From Planktosalinus sp963975935 (GTDB taxonomy: Bacteria > Bacteroidota > Bacteroidia > Flavobacteriales > Flavobacteriaceae), in the NCBI GenBank assembly GCA_963975935.1, contig CAXBIQ010000014.1, positions 1 to 64,000 of the forward strand: a stretch of 64,000 nucleotides of DNA, written 5' to 3'. Under the pieces are notes generated by a model. It worked only from the letters and a program-made list of their open reading frames with translations. It was not told the DNA's origin and made no database searches. The position numbers and the translations under genes are program-made. Shown one piece after another: positions 23,346 to 33,034 of the stretch. Numbering within the stretch: position 1 is the first letter of the stretch; each line of letters starts with the position of its first letter.

Positions 23346-24692
23346 ATGAAAAAGGTGAAATACCCAAATCTATTGTTTAAATTATCTTCCATTGTAATAA
23401 CAGCACTGCTGTTTACATTTACAAATTCTATTTACGCTCAAGACGAAACCCCGGAAGAAGCTGCTACTGAAGAAACGGTAACCGAAACCCCGGCTCAGGA
23501 CTTGGGGGGAGACCCCACAGTGGGAAGGCAATTGTTCAATACAAACTGTGCTGCCTGTCACCAACTGGACAGAAAAGGAATTGGGCCTGCATTGAGAAAT
23601 GTTGCAGAAAAGTATGAAAAAGAATGGCTTTACAGCTGGATAAAAAACAGCCAGGCCATGATTGCTGCCGGTGACCCGCAGGCGATTGCTATCTATGAAG
23701 AGTATAACCGCTCAGTCATGCAAGCGTTTCCGCAGCTTTCAGATACAGATATTGATAACATTCTGGCATACACCAGCCAGCCAAAGGCTGAGCCTACTGT
23801 AGCTGCTACAGAAGCAGGTGCAACCGGCGGTACCGGATCTGACAGCGGTATCTCAAATACTCTGATACTCGTTGTGCTTACCCTCGTAATGGTGATGCTG
23901 GTAGTAATGTTGTTTTTAGTAAACAATGTGCTCAAAAGAATCGCAGAAGCAAACAATGTAGTGTATCCTGAGAAAGTAAAAGGAACCCCCATTTGGAAAG
24001 CCTTCATTCAGAACCAGTTTTTAGTGCTGGTGTCTGTGGTTTTCTTGATGCTTGTGGGTGCATATTATGCATATGGATTCTTTATGCAAGTTGGTGTTGA
24101 TCAAGGGTATGCCCCGGTGCAACCCATTCATTTCTCACACAAAATACACGCAGGTGACAATCAAATAGATTGTAATTTTTGTCACTCATCTGCCAGAAAG
24201 AGCAAACACTCAGGAATCCCTTCACTCAACGTATGTATGAGTTGTCACGAAAATATTTATGAATATAATGGTGATGAAGACTTGGAAAACGGATACACAA
24301 AAGAGTTTTATGATGCAGAAATAGCCAAGCTCTATGATGCTGTTGGATGGGATGCTGAAGAAAGAACATATTCAGGAGAAGAGCAGCCCGTTAAATGGGT
24401 GAGAATTCACAATCTTCCTGATTTGGCTTATTTCAATCACTCACAACACGTTTCTGTTGCCGGGATTGCTTGCCAAACCTGTCACGGTCCTGTTGAAGAA
24501 ATGGAGATTTTATATCAATATTCACCCTTGACTATGGGATGGTGTATTGACTGTCACCGTGAAACAAATGTTGATCTGCAGGGCAATGAATACTATGAAA
24601 AGATACATGCAGAACTCTCCAAAAAATATGGAGTTGAGAAATTGACTGCTGCCCAAATGGGTGGTCTGGAATGTGGTAAATGCCACTATTAA
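23346..24692 (+). CDS. actA: Alternative complex III cytochrome c subunit ActA, hexaheme form
   Basis: ActA is the multiheme cytochrome subunit of quinol:cytochrome c oxidoreductase (alternative complex III). The 448-residue protein has a signal peptide, an N-terminal monoheme cytochrome domain with CAACH at 68-72, two membrane segments (about 175-200 and 220-245) and a pentaheme part with CNFCH (276), CMSCH (297), CQTCH (376), CIDCH (400) and CGKCH (443). The family core has five hemes. The N-terminal cytochrome domain is an extra fusion known in Bacteroidota. It is first gene of the act-cox operon. Confidence 0.93.
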   Translation: MKKVKYPNLLFKLSSIVITALLFTFTNSIYAQDETPEEAATEETVTETPAQDLGGDPTVGRQLFNTNCAACHQLDRKGIGPALRNVAEKYEKEWLYSWIKNSQAMIAAGDPQAIAIYEEYNRSVMQAFPQLSDTDIDNILAYTSQPKAEPTVAATEAGATGGTGSDSGISNTLILVVLTLVMVMLVVMLFLVNNVLKRIAEANNVVYPEKVKGTPIWKAFIQNQFLVLVSVVFLMLVGAYYAYGFFMQVGVDQGYAPVQPIHFSHKIHAGDNQIDCNFCHSSARKSKHSGIPSLNVCMSCHENIYEYNGDEDLENGYTKEFYDAEIAKLYDAVGWDAEERTYSGEEQPVKWVRIHNLPDLAYFNHSQHVSVAGIACQTCHGPVEEMEILYQYSPLTMGWCIDCHRETNVDLQGNEYYEKIHAELSKKYGVEKLTAAQMGGLECGKCHY

Positions 24693-24726
24693 AATTAAAT
24701 AAAAGATTTAAATACCAATCCTAAAT

Positions 24727-27700
24727 ATGGCATCAAGCAAGAAATACTGGAAAAGTGTTGAAGAACTAAACGAAAATAGTTCGATTGTTGAGACGCTAAA
24801 ACAAAACGAGTTTGTTCAGGAAATCCCGACAGACGAGTTTTTGGGCGATAAAGAGACGTTAGCCTCTTCTTCTACAACTCGTCGCGACTTTTTAAAGTAT
24901 GTAGGCTTTACAACTGCTGCAGCATCACTGGCGGCTTGTGAAGGTCCTGTTGTTAAATCTATTCCATATGTGGTGCAACCGGACGAAATCGTTCCCGGTG
25001 TTGCAAATTTCTATGCTACCACCATAGCTGATGGTTTTGATTTTGCATCAATTCTGGTAAAAACCAGAGAAGGACGTCCCATCAAAATAGAAAACAATGC
25101 CCTTGCCTCAGTAAAAGGGGGAGCAAATGCAAGAATACAAGCTTCTGTACTTTCCTTGTATGATAAAAATAGGTTGCAAGGTCCTCTGGCAAATGGAGAA
25201 CGTGTTTCATGGGAAGAATTTGATGAACAAGTTGGCGCCAGATTGGGTCAACTTTCAGCTGCTGGAAAAAATGTAGTGCTTCTTACCCAAACATTTGCAA
25301 GCCCTTCAACAACAAAACTGATAAAAGAATTTACTTCAAAATACAACAATATAAACCACGTCATCTATGATACTGTATCTTCATCTGAAGCACTCGATGC
25401 TTTCCAAATGAAATATGGAGTCAGGGGTCTTGCAGATTATGATTTCTCAAAAGCAGAAGTTATTGTCTCTGTAGGGGCTGACTTTTTAGGAGACTGGCAA
25501 GGTGGAGGTTATGACGCTGGCTATGCAAAAGGCCGTGTTCCCAAAAACGGGAAAATGTCAAAACACTATCAGTTTGAGTCAAACATGTCGCTTTCAGGAG
25601 CTAATGCAGACAAACGTGTGCCTGTCACACCTGCTCAGCAACTGGAAGTATTAAGAGCACTTGCAGGAGGAGGGACTTCAAATCTTCCTGAAGCTGCCCA
25701 ACAGGCAGTTGCAGCTGCTAAAAGACAACTTGAAAGAGCCGGAAGCAAAGCGGTGGTTGTCTGCGGATTGATGGATATAGAAGCTCAAAGATTAGCATTG
25801 AGCTTAAATGAAGGCTATGGAAGTGAGGTAATCGATATCGAAAAACCAAGGCTCATCAGACAGGGAAGAACACAGGAAGTGATGAATGTGATTCAGGGTG
25901 TAAAATCGGGTGCTGTTAGTGGTTTGATTACCGTGGGTGTGGATCCTTTATACTCGTTCCCGGATGCTGCTGAATTTGCCGAATCCTATAAAAATCTGGA
26001 ATTCAGGCTTGCATTTGCCATGCGTGAAGACGCAACGGCTTCTGAAGCTCAGTTTGTTGCAGCTACTCCTCATTACCTGGAATCATGGGGCGACACGCAA
26101 TTGAAAAAAGGAACGTTTGCGTTAACACAACCCACAATCAGACCTTTATTCAATACAAACCAATTTCAGGATTGTTTGTTGCGCTGGTCAGATAATGACA
26201 CAACCTATTACGAGTATATCAAAGAATCTTTGTCACCTGCACTATCAGGTACATCGTGGAATCAAGTACTGCATGACGGGATGTTTGAGAGCGATGCTGA
26301 AATGGATTCAGAAGTTGAAATGGCTTCGGGCACTATGGAAGATAGTAGTGCAAATGGAGCACTCTCTTCAATTGCGGCGTCTCAGGAAGGACAATTTGAC
26401 TTGATTTTATATACCAAAACCAATATGGGTGACGGGCAAAATGCAAACAACCCTTGGTTGCAGGAAATGCCCGATCCAATAACAAGAACTTCCTGGGACA
26501 ACTATTTAACCGTCTCAGCAGCTGATGCTAAAGATTTAGGTCTGGAAAACAGCTTCGTCGCTACAGGAGCATTGAACGGTAAATATGTGAATGTCAAAAC
26601 CGCAAATGGCGTGCTCGAAAACGTGCCGGTAATTGTTCAGCCGGGACAGGCCAAAGGCACTGTAGGACTTGCATTCGGTTTCGGAAAAACACACAACATT
26701 CAAAAAGAAATGCAAGTGGGTGTAAATGCATACTCACTGTATGATAACTTTAAAGATATACAACGTATATCCCTTGAAAAAGTGGGTGGTGAACACGAGT
26801 TTGCCTGCGTGCAGCTTCACAACACCATGATGGGAAGGGATATCATCAGGGAAACAACGCTTGAGGTTTTCAACACTGTAGATTATACTGAGTGGAACCC
26901 AATGCCAAAGGTTTCTTTGAATCACGTCAATACACCTGTAGACTCACCCGATGTGGATCTGTGGGAAAGCTTTGACCGTTCGATTGGTCATCACTTTAAT
27001 CTCTCTATAGATTTAAACGCATGTACCGGTTGTGGTGCCTGCGTTATTGCCTGCCACGCTGAAAACAACGTTCCGGTTGTGGGCAAGACAGAGGTAAGAA
27101 GAAGCAGGGATATGCACTGGTTGCGTATTGACAGGTATTACTCATCTGAAGAATCTATTTTAGCTGATGCTGATAAGAAAAATGCAATTTCAGGCTTAGG
27201 GGAATCACTTTCTCAATTCGCAGAATTGGAAACGGCTGCAGACAATCCGCAGGTTGCATTTCAGCCGGTGATGTGCCAGCACTGTAATCACGCACCGTGT
27301 GAAACTGTTTGTCCTGTTGCGGCAACATCTCATGGACGTCAGGGCCAAAATCAAATGGCTTACAACCGTTGCGTGGGAACCCGTTATTGTGCAAACAACT
27401 GCCCTTATAAAGTGCGTCGTTTTAACTGGTTCCTGTACAGTCAAAATGATGAATTTGATTACCATATGAACAATGACTTGGGAAGAATGGTAATCAATCC
27501 TGATGTGACAGTGCGCTCGCGTGGTGTGATGGAAAAATGTTCTCTGTGTATACAAAAAACACAAAAAACAATTCTGGACGCCAAGCGTGACGGAAGACAG
27601 ATTAAAGATGGAGAATTCCATACAGCTTGTTCAGCTGCTTGTGATAAAGGTGCAATGGTGTTTGGTGATATTAATGATGAAGATGCAGAAATTGTAAGCA

Positions 27701-27798
27701 AAAGAGAAGATAAAAGAAAATATCACTTGATAGAATATTTGGGAACAAAACCCAATGTGATGTATCAGGTAAAGGTCAGAAATACTGAAGAAGTATAA
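24727..27798 (+). CDS. actB: Alternative complex III iron-sulfur/molybdopterin-like subunit ActB
   Basis: The 1023-residue protein is a fusion of a molybdopterin-oxidoreductase-like part and a ferredoxin-like part. A Tat-type signal is present (TTRRDFLKYVGFTTAAASLAAC). The C-terminal iron-sulfur region has the cysteine sets CTGCGACVIAC, CQHCNHAPCETVC, CVGTRYCANNC and CSLCI with a later CSAAC. In this family the N-terminal part binds no molybdenum. The subunit faces the periplasm and moves electrons from quinol to the hemes of ActA. It follows actA by 34 bp. Confidence 0.94.
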   Translation: MASSKKYWKSVEELNENSSIVETLKQNEFVQEIPTDEFLGDKETLASSSTTRRDFLKYVGFTTAAASLAACEGPVVKSIPYVVQPDEIVPGVANFYATTIADGFDFASILVKTREGRPIKIENNALASVKGGANARIQASVLSLYDKNRLQGPLANGERVSWEEFDEQVGARLGQLSAAGKNVVLLTQTFASPSTTKLIKEFTSKYNNINHVIYDTVSSSEALDAFQMKYGVRGLADYDFSKAEVIVSVGADFLGDWQGGGYDAGYAKGRVPKNGKMSKHYQFESNMSLSGANADKRVPVTPAQQLEVLRALAGGGTSNLPEAAQQAVAAAKRQLERAGSKAVVVCGLMDIEAQRLALSLNEGYGSEVIDIEKPRLIRQGRTQEVMNVIQGVKSGAVSGLITVGVDPLYSFPDAAEFAESYKNLEFRLAFAMREDATASEAQFVAATPHYLESWGDTQLKKGTFALTQPTIRPLFNTNQFQDCLLRWSDNDTTYYEYIKESLSPALSGTSWNQVLHDGMFESDAEMDSEVEMASGTMEDSSANGALSSIAASQEGQFDLILYTKTNMGDGQNANNPWLQEMPDPITRTSWDNYLTVSAADAKDLGLENSFVATGALNGKYVNVKTANGVLENVPVIVQPGQAKGTVGLAFGFGKTHNIQKEMQVGVNAYSLYDNFKDIQRISLEKVGGEHEFACVQLHNTMMGRDIIRETTLEVFNTVDYTEWNPMPKVSLNHVNTPVDSPDVDLWESFDRSIGHHFNLSIDLNACTGCGACVIACHAENNVPVVGKTEVRRSRDMHWLRIDRYYSSEESILADADKKNAISGLGESLSQFAELETAADNPQVAFQPVMCQHCNHAPCETVCPVAATSHGRQGQNQMAYNRCVGTRYCANNCPYKVRRFNWFLYSQNDEFDYHMNNDLGRMVINPDVTVRSRGVMEKCSLCIQKTQKTILDAKRDGRQIKDGEFHTACSAACDKGAMVFGDINDEDAEIVSKREDKRKYHLIEYLGTKPNVMYQVKVRNTEEV

Positions 27799-27937
27799 AG
27801 ATTTAAGGTTTTAAAACAGATAAATTAATTAATTAAAAATAACAGCGATTTAAGATTTGACTTACTAGAAAATGGTTCTGAAATGAAACAGTATTTTCAC
27901 AAATCTAAAAATCTAACATCTAAAAACTGATATATAA

Positions 27938-29383
27938 ATGTCTCATTACGAAGCACCTATAAGAAGGCCATTAGTTTTAGGAGAGAAAACCTATCACGAT
28001 GTTACAGTTGATGTAGCGGCACCTGTTGAGGGTCGGGCAAATAAATCCTGGTGGATAGTGTTTACTATTGCCTTAGTCGCGTTCCTTTGGGGAGTGGGCT
28101 GTATCGTTTATACCATATCAACCGGTATTGGCGTTTGGGGTCTGAACAAAACTGTGGGCTGGGCCTGGGATATTACAAACTTTGTTTGGTGGGTAGGTAT
28201 CGGTCACGCCGGAACCCTGATCTCAGCAGTTTTATTACTCTTCCGTCAAAAGTGGAGAATGGCGATTAACCGTTCCGCGGAAGCGATGACAATTTTCTCT
28301 GTAATGCAGGCCGGATTGTTCCCCTTGATTCACATGGGGCGTCCTTGGTTGGCTTATTGGGTGGTGCCCATTCCAAACCAGTTTGGATCTTTGTGGGTAA
28401 ACTTTAACTCACCTTTGCTTTGGGACGTTTTTGCGATTTCAACATATTTATCTGTATCGCTCGTATTCTGGTGGACCGGTTTGCTTCCTGATTTTGCAAT
28501 GATCAGGGACAGGGCTATTACCCCATTCACAAAACGCATATACAGCATTCTTTCATTTGGCTGGAGCGGAAGGGCAAAAGACTGGCAGCGATTTGAAGAA
28601 GTATCCTTGGTTCTTGCCGGTTTGGCAACACCGCTTGTACTTTCGGTTCACACCATTGTATCTTTTGACTTTGCTACTTCGGTAATACCGGGATGGCATA
28701 CCACCATTTTCCCGCCATACTTTGTTGCAGGAGCGGTATTCTCAGGTTTTGCAATGGTAAACACCTTGCTCATCATCATGAGAAAAGTGTCAAATTTAGA
28801 AGACTATATTACCATCCAGCACATAGAACTGATGAACATCGTTATCATGATTACAGGTTCTATCGTGGGGGTTGCATATATTACAGAGTTGTTTATTGCG
28901 TGGTATTCTGGGGTTGAATATGAACAATATGCATTCCTTAACAGAGCAACCGGACCATACTGGTGGGCTTATTGGGCGATGATGACGTGTAATGTATTTT
29001 CACCACAGTTTATGTGGTTTAAAAAATTGCGTACCAGTATCATGTTCTCATTTATTATTTCAATTGTAGTAAACATAGGGATGTGGTTTGAGCGTTTTGT
29101 AATTATCGTGACCTCGCTTCACAGAGATTATCTTCCCTCTTCCTGGACCATGTTTTCACCCACATTTGTAGATATAGGAATCTTTATTGGTACCTTAGGG
29201 TTCTTCTTTGTGTTGTTTTTACTATATGCAAGAAGTTTCCCTGTGATTGCTCAGGCAGAAGTAAAATCAATTTTAAAGTCTTCGGGAGCAGTTTATAAAA
29301 AATTAAGAGCTGAACAAGGAGATGATGTAGATCACTCAGTTGTTATAGTAAAAGATAATACTAAAAATAAAAACCAAGAATAG
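27938..29383 (+). CDS. actC: Alternative complex III membrane subunit ActC (NrfD family)
   Basis: The 481-residue polytopic protein is of the NrfD/PsrC type with about ten membrane helices, for example WWIVFTIALVAFLWGVGCIVYTI and FVDIGIFIGTLGFFFVLFLLYA. NrfD-like subunits carry the quinone site and may take part in proton translocation. The conserved GHAGTLISAVLLLFRQKWR and HMGRPW stretches are present. A 139-bp gap before it holds no obvious terminator, so the operon probably continues. ActD starts three bases after the stop. Confidence 0.94.
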   Translation: MSHYEAPIRRPLVLGEKTYHDVTVDVAAPVEGRANKSWWIVFTIALVAFLWGVGCIVYTISTGIGVWGLNKTVGWAWDITNFVWWVGIGHAGTLISAVLLLFRQKWRMAINRSAEAMTIFSVMQAGLFPLIHMGRPWLAYWVVPIPNQFGSLWVNFNSPLLWDVFAISTYLSVSLVFWWTGLLPDFAMIRDRAITPFTKRIYSILSFGWSGRAKDWQRFEEVSLVLAGLATPLVLSVHTIVSFDFATSVIPGWHTTIFPPYFVAGAVFSGFAMVNTLLIIMRKVSNLEDYITIQHIELMNIVIMITGSIVGVAYITELFIAWYSGVEYEQYAFLNRATGPYWWAYWAMMTCNVFSPQFMWFKKLRTSIMFSFIISIVVNIGMWFERFVIIVTSLHRDYLPSSWTMFSPTFVDIGIFIGTLGFFFVLFLLYARSFPVIAQAEVKSILKSSGAVYKKLRAEQGDDVDHSVVIVKDNTKNKNQE

Positions 29384-29385
29384 CC

Positions 29386-29916
29386 ATGGCATCAAAAGTT
29401 ATTCACGCTATTTATACAGATGACGACGTGCTGATGCAAGCCGTTAAAGATGTACGCAAAGCGCACTATCATATAGGCGAAGTATATACTCCATTTCCAG
29501 TACACGGATTGGATAAAGCCATGGGACTGGCACCCACACGACTTGCCATAACATCCTTTATGTATGGTATTGTTGGACTTGCTATCTCAATCGTTATGAT
29601 GAACTATATTATGATTGAAGATTGGCCACAGGATATTGGAGGAAAACCCAGTTTTTCTTATATTCAAAATATGCCTGCCTTTGTGCCTATTATGTTTGAA
29701 TTAACCGTGTTTTTTGCTGCTCACTTAATGGTGATTACGTTCTATATGAGAAGTAAATTATGGCCTTTTAAGAAAGCAGAAAACCCTGATGTAAGAACAA
29801 CCGATGATCACTTTCTTATGGAAATTGATGTTGAAAACCACAGTGTTGAAAAACTCTCTGAGTTTTTGCAAAACACCGGCGCGGTAGAAGTTAATTTAAT
29901 TGACAAACAAGACTAG
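29386..29916 (+). CDS. actD: Alternative complex III subunit ActD (DUF3341)
   Basis: The 176-residue protein has the DUF3341 form: a soluble N-terminus (IHAIYTDDDVLMQAVKDVRK), the TPFPVHGLDKAMGL motif, two membrane helices and a soluble C-terminal part. It is a structural subunit of alternative complex III and has no cofactor. It lies two bases after actC and four bases before actE, with no promoter between, in a tightly packed operon. Confidence 0.93.
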   Translation: MASKVIHAIYTDDDVLMQAVKDVRKAHYHIGEVYTPFPVHGLDKAMGLAPTRLAITSFMYGIVGLAISIVMMNYIMIEDWPQDIGGKPSFSYIQNMPAFVPIMFELTVFFAAHLMVITFYMRSKLWPFKKAENPDVRTTDDHFLMEIDVENHSVEKLSEFLQNTGAVEVNLIDKQD

Positions 29917-29920
29917 AAGA

Positions 29921-30592
29921 ATGAAAAACATAACATATATATTCGTTTTTTGTATAACCATAAGCTTGGTCTCTTGTGCTGATGATAAATCGCCCAATTA
30001 TCAGTTCATGCCCAATATGTATGAATCTGTTGGTTATGAAGCATACAGCGAAGGAGAAATATTTCTGAACAATCAATCTGCAAAAATACCTGCAGAAGGC
30101 TCCATACCCAGAGGCTTCGCACCTTATGATTATGAAGACACCCCCGAAGGAAAGGCACTGGCAACTGCAGAACTTAAAAATCCTATACCGGCAACTGAAG
30201 AAAACCTTGCTAAAGGAAAAGAACTATATGGATATTTTTGTGCTGTTTGTCACGGCGATAAAGGAGACGGACAAGGTATCCTTGCACAACGTGAAAAATT
30301 CCTCGGGATACCGTCTTATGCTGATCCCGGAAGAAATATAACAGAAGGAAGTATTTACCATGTTCAAATGTATGGATTGAACGCAATGGGCTCTTATACC
30401 GCCCAGACAAATGAAGAAGAACGCTGGCAAATAACAATGCATGTTGAAAATTTGAAAGCAGAACTGGAAGGAAGGCCTTTAAAATATTCATTTTCAGAAG
30501 AAGCTGAAGCTCCTGAATTTGAAAATGAAGAAGAAACTGAAATGGAAGAACCCACTGAAGACCAAACACCTTCAGAAACAATTGAAGACTAA
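29921..30592 (+). CDS. actE: Alternative complex III cytochrome c subunit ActE, lipoprotein
   Basis: The start at 29921 gives a 223-residue protein with a lipoprotein signal (ITISLVSC, Cys at the lipobox). The monoheme motif CAVCH lies at 107-111 in CAVCHGDKGDGQG. An upstream in-frame start overlapping actD would put seven residues before the signal and is unlikely. The acidic C-terminal tail (EFENEEETEMEEPTEDQ) is long and disordered. ActE passes electrons to the terminal acceptor, here probably the oxidase encoded next. Confidence 0.92.
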   Translation: MKNITYIFVFCITISLVSCADDKSPNYQFMPNMYESVGYEAYSEGEIFLNNQSAKIPAEGSIPRGFAPYDYEDTPEGKALATAELKNPIPATEENLAKGKELYGYFCAVCHGDKGDGQGILAQREKFLGIPSYADPGRNITEGSIYHVQMYGLNAMGSYTAQTNEEERWQITMHVENLKAELEGRPLKYSFSEEAEAPEFENEEETEMEEPTEDQTPSETIED

Positions 30593-30619
30593 CGTAAGAA
30601 TATAGAGATAGTTAAAGAT

Positions 30620-31921
30620 ATGTATACGCTACCTAATAAACTAAAACTTTTTGCAATCATATTTATGGTTGTTGGGGCCCTGGGCATGATTGTCGGTTTT
30701 CTTAACGCACCGGGCTCTAAGGATGAAGTAAGAGAAATGCTTGCTCAACAAGAGATGCATTCCGGTCACGGTGTTTCCGCTGAAGAAGTTCATAACGATG
30801 AAGAGCACGTATACCATGTATACCACCAGCTTCAAAACAGGCCGTGGGCTGCTTTATATGTCTCTGCATTTTTCTTCTTTATGATAGCTCTGGGAGCCTT
30901 GGCCTTTTATGCCATTCAACATGTTTCACAGGCAGGATGGTCACCCGTTCTGTTCAGGGTTATGGAAGGTATTACCGGCTATTTGTTGCCCGGCTCTGTA
31001 ATCATGTTTTTACTTTTAGTACTTTCTGCTTTACATGTAAATCATATTTTCCATTGGATGAATGCAGAACTCTTTGACCCTACAAGTGATAAATATGATG
31101 CACTTGTTGCCGGAAAATCTGCCTGGCTAAATGAAACTTCTTTCTTAATTAGGGCTGCAATATACCTCGTGGGTTGGAACTTATACAGAATGTTGTCGAG
31201 AAAATACCTGTTAAGACAAGATGAAGAGGGAGGACTTCACTGGTTTAAGAAAAACTTCAAGCTTTCTGCCGGATTCCTTGTTTTCTTTATAGTAACTGAA
31301 TCTATGATGTCCTGGGACTGGATTATGGGCTTTGACCCACACTGGTTCAGTACACTGTTTGGTTGGTATGTTTTTGCTGGAATGATTGTTTCTGCAATAA
31401 CAGTAATCGCAATGGTAACGGTTTACCTAAAGTCGCAAGGATACCTGGAATATGTAAATAATAGTCATATTCACGATCTTGCAAAATTCATGTTTGGATT
31501 CAGCATTTTCTGGACATACCTCTGGTTTTCACAGTTTATGTTAATCTGGTATGCAAACATCCCGGAAGAAGTTACATACTTCGTTACTCGGATAGAAGAT
31601 TACAACCTTTTATTCTTTGGAATGGTGGTCTTGAATTTTGTATTCCCGTTATTACTTTTGATGAACAGCGATTTCAAGAGAGTGAGCTGGTTGGTAATTT
31701 GTACCGGGGTGTTCATCTTGGCAGGTCATTATATTGATGTATTCGTTATGGTAATGCCGGCCACAGTGGGTCACTCGTGGTATTTCGGTTTGCCTGAAAT
31801 AGGAGCCTTGCTCTTCTTCTTCGGACTCTTTGTTTTTGTTGTGTTTAGCACCCTGGCAAAAGCACCATTATTGGCAAAAGGAAGTCCGTTTTTGGAAGAA
31901 AGTAAACATTTTCATTATTAA
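30620..31921 (+). CDS. actF: Alternative complex III membrane subunit ActF (NrfD-like)
   Basis: The 433-residue membrane protein is the second NrfD-like subunit, with about ten helices (for example LFAIIFMVVGALGMIVGFL at the N-terminus). A His-rich loop, GHGVSAEEVHNDEEHVYHVYHQLQ, lies between the first two helices. A late stretch AGHYIDVFVMVMPATVG is a conserved part of the family. It likely helps bind quinone and anchors the complex. No actG is seen; the oxidase genes follow directly. Confidence 0.92.
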   Translation: MYTLPNKLKLFAIIFMVVGALGMIVGFLNAPGSKDEVREMLAQQEMHSGHGVSAEEVHNDEEHVYHVYHQLQNRPWAALYVSAFFFFMIALGALAFYAIQHVSQAGWSPVLFRVMEGITGYLLPGSVIMFLLLVLSALHVNHIFHWMNAELFDPTSDKYDALVAGKSAWLNETSFLIRAAIYLVGWNLYRMLSRKYLLRQDEEGGLHWFKKNFKLSAGFLVFFIVTESMMSWDWIMGFDPHWFSTLFGWYVFAGMIVSAITVIAMVTVYLKSQGYLEYVNNSHIHDLAKFMFGFSIFWTYLWFSQFMLIWYANIPEEVTYFVTRIEDYNLLFFGMVVLNFVFPLLLLMNSDFKRVSWLVICTGVFILAGHYIDVFVMVMPATVGHSWYFGLPEIGALLFFFGLFVFVVFSTLAKAPLLAKGSPFLEESKHFHY

Positions 31922-31949
31922 TTAAGTATCGTAAAGAACCCGAATAAAA

Positions 31950-33011
31950 ATGACAGGATTTTTAGTTTTAGCCGTTTTAGTACTTTTTGCTGTAGCGATC
32001 TGGCAAATGAACAAAATATTTCAGTTGTCAAAAGTCAAAGCTGGTGATGACTCACAAATAGCAAATGATAAAGACAACCGTGTCAACGGCAAGTTGATGC
32101 TTTGGTTCATGGTGTTTTTTTATGTTTTCCTGATTTATGGATTCTGGACATGGAGTAGTGTGTTATTACCCGAAGCCGCATCAGAACACGGAAAAGACAT
32201 CGACCAGTTGATGCTTATTTCTATGGCGATTATCATGTTTGTACTGGTCATTACACAATTTCTTTTACACTATTTTGCATTTAAATATCACGGAAGAAAA
32301 GGGCAAAGAGCAGTTTTCTTTGCAGACAATGATAAACTCGAGTTTGTGTGGACCATTATTCCCGTTATCGTTTTGGCAGCTTTAATCATTTATGGATTGT
32401 TTACCTGGACAGATATCATGAATGTAAATGAAGATGATGATCCGCTAATTATTGAACTATATGCAAAACAATTCACCTGGGAAGCACGCTATGCCGGTGA
32501 TGATAATATATTGGGAGAAGCAAACGTAAGGTTTATTGAAGGTATTAATACAGTGGGTATTGACGCTTCAGATCCTGATGCCGCAGATGATGTGGTGACA
32601 AGGGAACTTCACCTTCCGGTTGGAAGAAAAGTATTGTTTAAAATGCGTTCTCAGGATGTATTGCACTCTGCATATATGCCTCATTTCAGGGCACAAATGA
32701 ACACCGTCCCCGGAATGATTACCCAGTTTGCGTATACACCTACTATAACAACCGCAGAAATGCGAAAAAAGGAGGACATCGTTAACAAAGTAGCAAACAT
32801 TAATGAAATAAGAAATGCAAAAAATGTAGACCTTGCAGCAAAAGGAGAAGAACTCCTTGAAACCTATGAGTTTGATTACCTTTTATTGTGTAATAAAATT
32901 TGTGGTGCATCTCACTACAATATGCAAATGAAGATTGTTGTGGAAACTCAAGAAGAATTTGATGCCTGGATGGCAGAACAAACAACTTTTGCCGAAACCC
33001 TGAATCCCTAA
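31950..33011 (+). CDS. coxB: Cytochrome c oxidase subunit II
   Basis: The 353-residue protein has two or three N-terminal membrane helices and a periplasmic cupredoxin domain that holds the CuA centre. The CuA ligands are visible in HSAYMPHF and the CNKICGASHYNM segment (Cys-x3-Cys, His, Met). An aromatic electron-entry region (QFTWEARYAG) is also present. CuA takes electrons from cytochrome c or directly from alternative complex III. The gene is 28 bp after actF and 23 bp before coxA in one operon. Confidence 0.95.
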   Translation: MTGFLVLAVLVLFAVAIWQMNKIFQLSKVKAGDDSQIANDKDNRVNGKLMLWFMVFFYVFLIYGFWTWSSVLLPEAASEHGKDIDQLMLISMAIIMFVLVITQFLLHYFAFKYHGRKGQRAVFFADNDKLEFVWTIIPVIVLAALIIYGLFTWTDIMNVNEDDDPLIIELYAKQFTWEARYAGDDNILGEANVRFIEGINTVGIDASDPDAADDVVTRELHLPVGRKVLFKMRSQDVLHSAYMPHFRAQMNTVPGMITQFAYTPTITTAEMRKKEDIVNKVANINEIRNAKNVDLAAKGEELLETYEFDYLLLCNKICGASHYNMQMKIVVETQEEFDAWMAEQTTFAETLNP

Positions 33012-33034
33012 TAATAAGATTAAGATTATAAGAT